This document shows positions 1 to 4,915 of a DNA stretch of 15,467 nt, piece by piece. This DNA is from an uncultured Cellvibrionales bacterium. GTDB lineage: Bacteria; Pseudomonadota; Gammaproteobacteria; Pseudomonadales; UBA7434. Each line of letters begins with the position of its first letter. Positions within the stretch are counted from its first letter, which is position 1. Location of the stretch: contig CALCNB010000405.1 in NCBI GenBank assembly GCA_937897785.1, positions 1-15,467 on the forward strand, written 5' to 3'. The notes beneath the pieces are model-generated. The model did not search any database and was not told the DNA's origin. It saw only the letters and a list, made by a program, of their open reading frames with translations. Made by a program: the position numbers and the translations under genes.

Positions 1-192
1 CCCTTCACTGTCCGCCTACAAGCGCACAGCGAAGGTGCTTTAACCGCTGATTGGCCGACAGTTAATGTGAAACCAGAAAAACACTGGGGTTATGCCTTAC
101 AGTGGTTCACAATGGCCTTAGCGCTGCTGCTATTTTGGCTGTACTCGTCGATTCGACCGGAGGCTAGTGACAAAAAGCAATCCATTCAATAG
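1..192 (+). CDS. SURF1 family protein, 3' end only (cytochrome c oxidase assembly)
   Basis: The open frame from base 1 to the TAG at 190-192 gives the last 63 residues of a protein whose start lies outside the window. The piece ends with a Trp-Pro-x-Val stretch, then HWGYALQWF and a hydrophobic segment (ALALLLFWLY), followed by a short charged tail. This is the usual end of SURF1: a periplasmic domain followed by the second membrane helix, with the conserved H-x-G/W-Y-A-x-x-W-F signature. SURF1 helps insert heme A into subunit I of aa3-type oxidases. The genes that follow (CxxxC protein, ctaA, ctaB, SCO) are its usual neighbours in proteobacterial cox operons, which supports the call. The next gene starts 12 bases downstream. 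Confidence 0.85.
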   Translation, partial: PFTVRLQAHSEGALTADWPTVNVKPEKHWGYALQWFTMALALLLFWLYSSIRPEASDKKQSIQ

Positions 193-204
193 AGAAGTGA
201 AGTT

Positions 205-825
205 ATGACAGCAGTGAATGAAAACAAGGTCGTTTGGCAGAATCGATTTAAATTAATCCTGTTATGGATGATCCCATTTGGGCTCATGCTATTGGCGAGC
301 GTGATTTATCATTTGGTGCAATCCGGGCATATCTCAGTGGCTAGCAAAAATGAAGGGTATTTGATTCAGCCGCCTGTCCAACTAAGTCAGTTAGCGCTTA
401 CATCTGACAAAGATACCGACAACATCTGGCTTGGCAAGTGGACCATGGTGATACGTGGCGGGGCTGACTGTGATCAGCGCTGTATGGATACGCTGCTATT
501 AAGCCGGCAAATTCATATACGGCTCAATAAAGAAGCTAACCGCACGCAACGTGTGTACCTTAGTGATGCAGCCGCATTATCCCAGCCATTGAGTGAACAC
601 CTCGCCGCTGAACACCATTACCTGACAATAGCTTACAGTGACTCGCTATCGTTGGCACCCCTCGATCAAGCTGTGTTAGCCACTGCTGAGGCGAGACAAA
701 GTGAGGCACAATTTTTCTTAGTGGACCCAGAGGGCTGGGCAATGATGGTCTACAGTGCTGAGCATAATGGGGCAGCGGTGCTCAAAGATTTAAAATATTT
801 ACTCAAATACAGCGCTGAGCGATAA
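205..825 (+). CDS. Membrane-anchored protein with SCO-like CxxxC motif, oxidase cluster
   Basis: 206 residues, with one N-terminal membrane helix (about residues 16-38) and the rest predicted to face the periplasm. After the anchor comes LGKWTMVIRGGADCDQRC, placing Cys89 and Cys93 in a C-x3-C arrangement after a Trp-rich beta strand. That is the position and spacing of the copper-binding cysteines of SCO proteins, so I infer a divergent thioredoxin-like fold. A protein of this kind commonly sits between SURF1 and CtaA in gammaproteobacterial cox operons, usually annotated as hypothetical or cytochrome-oxidase-associated. Likely roles are copper or thiol handling during CuA/CuB assembly, but this is inference. 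No proline follows the first Cys as it does in SCO's CPxxCP. The ATG at 205 has a purine-rich stretch (AGAGAAGTGAAG, 191-202) just upstream. The stop lies two bases before the ctaA ATG. Confidence 0.8.
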   Translation: MTAVNENKVVWQNRFKLILLWMIPFGLMLLASVIYHLVQSGHISVASKNEGYLIQPPVQLSQLALTSDKDTDNIWLGKWTMVIRGGADCDQRCMDTLLLSRQIHIRLNKEANRTQRVYLSDAAALSQPLSEHLAAEHHYLTIAYSDSLSLAPLDQAVLATAEARQSEAQFFLVDPEGWAMMVYSAEHNGAAVLKDLKYLLKYSAER

Positions 826-827
826 AG

Positions 828-1871
828 ATGCAAGATAAAACGAACAGTCAAGTCAAGCCAGGTTATTGGCTAGCCGCCAGTGGTACTTTATTTGCTGTAC
901 TGGTGATTGTTTTAGGCGCGTTTACGCGCTTAGTCGATGCCGGTTTAGGCTGTCCCGATTGGCCAGGTTGCTATGGTCATATTTTGTGGCCCATGGATGA
1001 AGCGGAAGTGGCGGCAGCCAACGCTGCTTTTCCTGAAGCGCCGGTTGAGCATGACAAAACCTGGCCTGAACAAGTGCACCGTTTACTGGCCACTAGTTTA
1101 GGTTTGTTTTGTATCGCATTCGTGGTGATGGCTTATCGTCAGCGCCAGAAAGGCTTTAATGCGCCAATAAAGTTAACCCTTGTGTTGCTTGCGATGGTTA
1201 TTGTGCAGGGCATGTTTGGTCGCTGGACGGTTACTTTGAACCTTTGGCCTCAGGTTGTCACCGCGCATTTAATCGGCGGCTTTACCACGCTTTCTCTGCT
1301 TTGGCTGTTAACCCTTCGCTTGCAAAACCGCCGATGGCAAATGACGCCTCATGTATTTGCAGAGATACAGCGATTGAAGCCCTTATTATTGGTGGCGCTG
1401 AGCGTAGTCATCGTGCAAATTTTACTTGGTGGCTGGACCTCCACTAATTATGCTGCCCTCGCCTGCCCTGACCTGCCGACTTGCCAAGGTCAGTGGTGGC
1501 CAAATATGGATTTTACCAAGGGATTTAACTTTGCTCAGGATATTGGGCCCAATTATTTGGGGGGCTTAATGGAAAATTCCGCTAGAACTGCGATTCATTT
1601 TAGTCATAGAATAGGCGCGATAGTTGTTACCCTTGTCGTCTCTTATTTGGTCTATCGACTGCTAAGAATAAAGCAAAAAAGCACCTCTCAATGGGCGATA
1701 ATGCTGGCCTTTGTCTTGTTTTTGCAGATAGGCCTTGGCTTAAGTAACGTCTATTGGTCACTGCCATTACCAGTTGCTGTTGCGCATAATGCCGTGGGCG
1801 CCATGCTATTATTGACCTTGGTGGGCTTATGCCACCGATTTTACACCAGCCAGGCGAATCAAGCTGCTTGA
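828..1871 (+). CDS. ctaA: Heme A synthase (COX15/CtaA)
   Basis: 347-residue polytopic membrane protein that oxidises the C8 methyl of heme O to the formyl group of heme A for aa3-type oxidases. The two-fold repeated four-helix architecture is visible. In the first half, a Cys pair (CPDWPGC, Cys42 and Cys48) lies in the first periplasmic loop, then His84 (EQVHRLL) and His147 (VTAHLIGG). In the second half, a second Cys pair (CPDLPTC, Cys213 and Cys219) is followed by His257/His260 (IHFSHRIG) and His320 (VAHNAVG). These are the heme ligands and loop disulfide cysteines of the family. Its length is typical of the shorter proteobacterial forms. It starts two bases after the stop of the CxxxC protein, so translation is probably coupled, and cyoE follows 46 bases later. 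CtaA and CyoE normally act as a pair. Confidence 0.95.
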   Translation: MQDKTNSQVKPGYWLAASGTLFAVLVIVLGAFTRLVDAGLGCPDWPGCYGHILWPMDEAEVAAANAAFPEAPVEHDKTWPEQVHRLLATSLGLFCIAFVVMAYRQRQKGFNAPIKLTLVLLAMVIVQGMFGRWTVTLNLWPQVVTAHLIGGFTTLSLLWLLTLRLQNRRWQMTPHVFAEIQRLKPLLLVALSVVIVQILLGGWTSTNYAALACPDLPTCQGQWWPNMDFTKGFNFAQDIGPNYLGGLMENSARTAIHFSHRIGAIVVTLVVSYLVYRLLRIKQKSTSQWAIMLAFVLFLQIGLGLSNVYWSLPLPVAVAHNAVGAMLLLTLVGLCHRFYTSQANQAA

Positions 1872-1917
1872 TTGAAGCAAGCAAGTTGAACAATCACTCG
1901 AGTGTTGAGATGAAAAA

Positions 1918-2871
1918 ATGACAAATTCTGACGCCGCTGAAAAAAAACTTGATCAGCCTCTATGGCGTGATTATCTTGAGCTTTGCAAACCCAATGTGGT
2001 TGCTTTAATGGCACTGACTGCTGTGGTCGGTATGTTGCTTGCGGTTCCAGGCATGGTGCCGTTAGATATTTTATTGTTAGGCAACCTGGGTATCGGTCTT
2101 TGTGCAGCTTCGGCAGCGGTCATCAACCATGTGGTTGATAAAAAAATTGACTTGCTAATGAAACGTACGGAAAACCGCCCTGTTGCTCAAGGGCGCTTAA
2201 AAGACAGCCATGCGTTGTTATTCAGCGCAGCCATGGGTCTGCTGGGCATGTGGGTATTAATCTTTTATGTGAATGAGCTAACTGCTTGGTTAACTTTAGG
2301 CTCACTGATTGGTTATGCGCTTATTTACACCTGCTTTTTGAAGCGTGCGACGCCTCAAAACATTGTTATTGGTGGCTTAGCGGGCGCTGCCCCGCCCCTG
2401 CTTGGCTGGACCGCTGTCACCAATGAGATACATGGCCATGCATTATTATTGGTGCTGATTATTTTTGCATGGACGCCACCGCATTTTTGGGCACTTGCGA
2501 TTCATCGAAAAGATGATTATGCCAAAGTTGGTGTTCCTATGCTGCCGGTGACGCACGGTGATAAATATACGCGATTACATATCTTACTTTACACTATTAT
2601 TCTGTTTGTTGTTTCTGTCTTGCCATTTGCAACTAAGATGTTTGGTTTATTGTATTTGTTGGGCGCCGTTATTTTAGGCCTAGGATTTTTATATTGGGCG
2701 GTAGTCATGTTAATTAATAAAGATCCGCAAGCGCCTATGCAAACATTTAGGTATTCGATTATTTATTTGATGGCCTTGTTTATTATTATGCTAGCCGACC
2801 ATTATATACTTCCGTTAGATGAGCGTCTCAATCGCACACCTCCTCCAATAGAAATGCAGGTTATTGAGTAA
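1918..2871 (+). CDS. cyoE: Protoheme IX farnesyltransferase (heme O synthase)
   Basis: 317-residue membrane protein of the UbiA prenyltransferase superfamily, also called CtaB. It transfers farnesyl from farnesyl diphosphate to the C2 vinyl of protoheme, giving heme O, the substrate of CtaA encoded just upstream. The first Asp-rich site is intact: N70-H-V-V-D74-x3-D78-L-L-M-K-R83-T-E-N-R87-P. Other family signatures are YTCFLKRATPQNIVIGG with the Gly/Pro-rich stretch after it (about 137-163), and WTPPHFWALAIHRKDDYAKV (185-204), which carries the second Asp site. About eight or nine hydrophobic helices are visible. The ATG at 1918 has only a weak GAGA-type ribosome site; an ATG at 1910 runs straight into a stop. 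Because it lies beside ctaA and SCO rather than cyoABCD, its job here is heme A supply, not a bo3 oxidase. Confidence 0.96.
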   Translation: MTNSDAAEKKLDQPLWRDYLELCKPNVVALMALTAVVGMLLAVPGMVPLDILLLGNLGIGLCAASAAVINHVVDKKIDLLMKRTENRPVAQGRLKDSHALLFSAAMGLLGMWVLIFYVNELTAWLTLGSLIGYALIYTCFLKRATPQNIVIGGLAGAAPPLLGWTAVTNEIHGHALLLVLIIFAWTPPHFWALAIHRKDDYAKVGVPMLPVTHGDKYTRLHILLYTIILFVVSVLPFATKMFGLLYLLGAVILGLGFLYWAVVMLINKDPQAPMQTFRYSIIYLMALFIIMLADHYILPLDERLNRTPPPIEMQVIE

Positions 2872-2902
2872 TAAAATCAGGCCTGCACCTAGACAAATTT
2901 TT

Positions 2903-2907
2903 AAAGG
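2903..2907 (+). promoter_or_regulatory. Ribosome binding site for the SCO gene
   Basis: AAAGG lies nine bases before the GTG at 2917 and supports that non-ATG start. Confidence 0.6.
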
Positions 2908-2916
2908 CTATTTCTA

Positions 2917-3588
2917 GTGACTGAAATTGATATTGAACAAAGGCAGCGGCAAGGTATAAAAAGAACGCTGGTTGTTATTGTTTGCTTCATTACAGTAGTG
3001 TTTGGCTTGTTTGTTAATCGCTTGTCGATGGATCGTATTTTAAGCCCAAAAGAATTAGTCGCCAACGGTGCGATTATGTTTTCTTCGCCGCGTGAAATTG
3101 GTGATTTTAACTTGCTTGATCAAAATCAGGCCACATTCACTAAACAACAACTACAAGGCCAATGGAGTTTCGTATTTTTTGGCTTTACGCATTGCCCTGA
3201 CATCTGCCCTACTACGTTGGTGATGATGAATGAGTTGAATGAGTTTTTGTTAGATACGCCTTATGCAGAAGATACCCAATTTTTGATGGTTAGTTTAGAC
3301 CCCGCTCGTGATACGCCGATAAAATTAAAGCCCTATATTGAATATTTTAATTCTGATTTTATTGGCGTGACCGGTGAATTCTTATCAATCCATCGATTCG
3401 CAAAACAGCTTAACGTTGCCTTTCAGAAAATTGTCACTAATGCGGAGACAGGCGATTATACCGTTGATCATAGTGGCCATATTGCCGTTATCAACCCTGC
3501 CGGACATTACAGTGGGTTTTATAAACCGCCGCTTGATGTGAGTCGTATGTTGATGACCTATAAATCGATTCGAGCCAGTGCTCGTTAA
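2917..3588 (+). CDS. SCO1/SenC family copper chaperone for cytochrome oxidase
   Basis: 223 residues with an N-terminal membrane anchor (about 17-34) and a periplasmic thioredoxin-like domain. The copper site is complete: FFGFTHCPDICP supplies Cys93 and Cys97, and VDHSGHIAVINP supplies His185. SLDPARDTP (126-134) is also a family hallmark. SCO proteins deliver or reduce copper for the CuA centre of cytochrome c oxidase subunit II. The gene starts with GTG; an AAAGG ribosome site lies nine bases upstream, and no ATG in frame would keep the membrane anchor. It is the last recognisable oxidase-assembly gene of the operon, and the next gene (a nuclease) starts 47 bases later. No terminator is visible between them, so read-through is possible. 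Confidence 0.93.
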   Translation: MTEIDIEQRQRQGIKRTLVVIVCFITVVFGLFVNRLSMDRILSPKELVANGAIMFSSPREIGDFNLLDQNQATFTKQQLQGQWSFVFFGFTHCPDICPTTLVMMNELNEFLLDTPYAEDTQFLMVSLDPARDTPIKLKPYIEYFNSDFIGVTGEFLSIHRFAKQLNVAFQKIVTNAETGDYTVDHSGHIAVINPAGHYSGFYKPPLDVSRMLMTYKSIRASAR

Positions 3589-3624
3589 TTATTTTAGTTG
3601 TATCATCGATGCAGTGAGCCGTGC

Positions 3625-3630
3625 AGGTGA
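3625..3630 (+). promoter_or_regulatory. Ribosome binding site deciding the nuclease start
   Basis: AGGTGA stands five bases before the ATG at 3636. It favours that start over the in-frame GTG at 3621, which has no purine-rich site ahead of it. Confidence 0.5.
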
Positions 3631-3635
3631 GCAAT

Positions 3636-4094
3636 ATGTTTAGCCAGTTCACCATCCATTTAAGAAAACTTACGGCGGCAGGCGCCTTTCTCTCTCTCAA
3701 TATATGCTTATACAGCCATTCTGGCTATGCTGAACAAGCGCAATCTGAGCAGCAACTACTGAAGCCTTTGCTATCAATGGAGGTAAGCCGAGTGGTCGAC
3801 GGTGATAGCCTCTATTTGGCGGGTCAGCAGCGACAAATTAGACTTTGGGGTGTCGATGCGCCTGAGCGAAATAAGCCCGGCTATTGGTCAGCCCGTCGAG
3901 TGCTCAATAATTTAATCAATAATCAACGCGTGTCTTGTTTTCCAAAGGAGTTAGATCGCTTCGGTCGCATTGTATCGCGATGTTTCCTGAGCGAGGACCG
4001 ATCCGGTGTGGAGCTAAATCGGCAGCTATTAGAGCGGGGCGTAGCAAGGGAGTACTGTTATTTTTCTCGTGGGTTTTATGGCTTTTGTGATTAA
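3636..4094 (+). CDS. Secreted thermonuclease-like protein (SNase domain)
   Basis: 152 residues from the ATG at 3636 (an in-frame GTG at 3621 would add five). A hydrophobic N-terminal stretch ending in SHSGYA (about residues 11-32) looks like a signal peptide or anchor. The rest is one staphylococcal-nuclease OB-fold domain, a Ca-dependent phosphodiesterase fold acting on DNA or RNA. By family knowledge the active-site residues map as VVDGD (Asp55, Asp57), R69 in QIRLWGVDAPE with Asp74 and Glu77, and R111 in DRFGR. These match D19/D21, R35, D40, E43 and R87 of S. aureus nuclease, so it should be catalytically competent. A Cys-rich tail (Cys101, Cys116, Cys141, Cys151) suggests disulfides in the periplasm. 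It follows the SCO gene, but nothing in its sequence links it to oxidase assembly. The substrate is unknown. Confidence 0.88.
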   Translation: MFSQFTIHLRKLTAAGAFLSLNICLYSHSGYAEQAQSEQQLLKPLLSMEVSRVVDGDSLYLAGQQRQIRLWGVDAPERNKPGYWSARRVLNNLINNQRVSCFPKELDRFGRIVSRCFLSEDRSGVELNRQLLERGVAREYCYFSRGFYGFCD

Positions 4095-4126
4095 GCGTCT
4101 ATCATTACGCTACTTAAAAAACCTGC

Positions 4127-4154
4127 AATAAAAAAAGGGCCCCTACAGGGACCC
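4127..4154 (-). terminator. Rho-independent terminator of the small secreted-protein gene
   Basis: On the minus strand GGGTCCC-TGTA-GGGGCCC forms a 7-bp stem (six G-C pairs, one G-U) with a four-base loop, followed directly by TTTTTTATT. The U-tract is only on the minus-strand side, so it serves the gene at 4180-4491. It lies 25 bases past that gene's stop. The plus-strand nuclease gene has no U-tract of its own here. Confidence 0.85.
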
Positions 4155-4179
4155 AAAGCGTATCTTCCGAGGAGCAAGA

Positions 4180-4491
4180 CTAATAAGAAAAAGATTCTTT
4201 TGTTTCGATCAAAATATCCAACTGATCACGCAATTCTTCTTGCAGGCTATCAATATAAGCCTCGCTGTTATTGGTGACCGAAAATGAGTGACTTTTGTGT
4301 TGAGTCATTGGAGGCAGCGCCACTGGATAACGATTTAAGGCCAAGTAAAAGCTGGGTTTACTATTAGCACTTAAGCGCTCAGCAATTGGTTTCGAGTCTC
4401 CACTCACGTCGGCTGGATTGGCAAATACTGATCCGGATAGGAGCAGCGCTGCCGCTACATACGAAATGGCAGAGTAAGTTAGTTTTTTCAT
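4180..4491 (-). CDS. Small secreted protein of unknown function
   Basis: 103 residues if it starts at MKKLTYSA (ATG at 4491). The frame stays open upstream to 4620, but that extension is hydrophobic and Cys-rich with no ribosome site. The 4491 start has GAAAGGAG at an 8-base spacing. It begins with a clear Sec signal peptide: MKK, a hydrophobic core and SGSVFA, with cleavage probably before NPADV. The mature part (about 80 residues) has no Cys and no motif I recognise. It ends in a charged, probably helical stretch (SLQEELRDQLDILIETKE) and an aromatic C-terminus. The strong ribosome site, a dedicated terminator and a palindrome about 80 bases upstream argue that it is a real, separately controlled gene. 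It stands alone on the minus strand between two plus-strand units. No function can be assigned. Confidence 0.7.
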   Translation of the reverse strand: MKKLTYSAISYVAAALLLSGSVFANPADVSGDSKPIAERLSANSKPSFYLALNRYPVALPPMTQHKSHSFSVTNNSEAYIDSLQEELRDQLDILIETKESFSY

Positions 4492-4499
4492 CGTCATTA

Positions 4500-4507
4500 C
4501 TCCTTTC
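4500..4507 (-). promoter_or_regulatory. Ribosome binding site deciding the 4491 start
   Basis: GAAAGGAG on the minus strand ends eight bases before the ATG at 4491. The ATG at 4497, six bases upstream in the same frame, is only two bases from GGAG, too close for efficient use. Confidence 0.7.
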
Positions 4508-4571
4508 GTTTGTTGAGGATGACTGGCTTTTGGCTGGTCATCGATCGGGTTAATAATCATACTTAATTCTA

Positions 4572-4588
4572 TGTTACATATAGTAACA
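4572..4588. promoter_or_regulatory. Perfect palindrome TGTTAC-N5-GTAACA, candidate operator
   Basis: TGTTACATATAGTAACA is a perfect 6+5+6 inverted repeat, 81 bases upstream of the 4491 start. An 8-base palindrome CACATGTG (4587-4594) overlaps its right edge. On the minus strand it includes TG-T-TACTAT, an extended -10-like element, so a bound dimeric regulator would block transcription of the secreted-protein gene. I do not recognise the regulator family from the half-site. Confidence 0.45.
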
Positions 4589-4738
4589 CATGTGGGAAGA
4601 AAAGCCAGTGGCAACCCCAAAAATTGATCAAATAATAGTGTAAATAATTGGTAATCTACTATTTGGGTGAAATTTATATCAACTTATCTCATTGAATACT
4701 CTATAAATGACCCTTTATGCAGTGAGTTATACGCAAAG

Positions 4739-4778
4739 TGTTACCAATCGGTTCATTGCAAAGATTAACAAGGTAACA
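4739..4778. promoter_or_regulatory. Wide inverted repeat TGTTACC ... GGTAACA upstream of polA
   Basis: TGTTACC at 4739-4745 and GGTAACA at 4772-4778 form a perfect 7-bp inverted repeat with a 26-base spacer, ending 137 bases before the polA ATG. Its core is the same TGTTAC/GTAACA half-site as the palindrome at 4572-4588. It may be two separate binding half-sites for the same protein, or a hairpin in the polA leader. Confidence 0.35.
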
Positions 4779-4915
4779 TGTTTAAGGTAGAGGGTGAATT
4801 TTGATCAGCTTGTCAAAGACCTGAGTTGTGGCTATTGAATCGTGAAGAAGGGTTCATGCCTGTGATAAACTTAGCCCTGATAATTCTATTGCTCAACAAA
4901 GGTATTGCTTCGCTT

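Larger units (their letters stand above)
4492..4915. other. Divergent non-coding region between secreted-protein gene and polA
   Basis: 424 bases without a convincing gene. The region is A+T-richer than the flanking genes and must hold the promoters for both. It contains a perfect inverted repeat at 4572-4588 and a second wider-spaced one at 4739-4778 built from the same half-site. A TATAAA hexamer at 4702-4707 is the best -10-like element for polA, but no good -35 precedes it. On the minus strand TGTTACTAT, within the 4572-4588 palindrome, resembles an extended -10. The polA frame stays open back to 4826, but that part does not look like PolA. Confidence 0.6.

Noticed and set aside
1895..1904. 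Palindrome CACTCGAGTG between ctaA and cyoE
   Set aside because: It is only 10 bases, with no loop or U-tract, inside an operon gap. It is too short to call an operator or terminator.
4492..4620. 43-residue N-terminal extension of the secreted-protein gene
   Set aside because: It would bury the signal peptide and lacks a ribosome site, while the ATG at 4491 has GAAAGGAG at eight bases. The region also holds the palindrome.
4826..4915. In-frame N-terminal extension of polA (TTG 4826 or ATG 4856) giving a hydrophobic leader
   Set aside because: PolA orthologues start a few residues before LVDGSSYLYRA. An exported or membrane-anchored PolA has no precedent I know of, and the ATG at 4916 fits the family.
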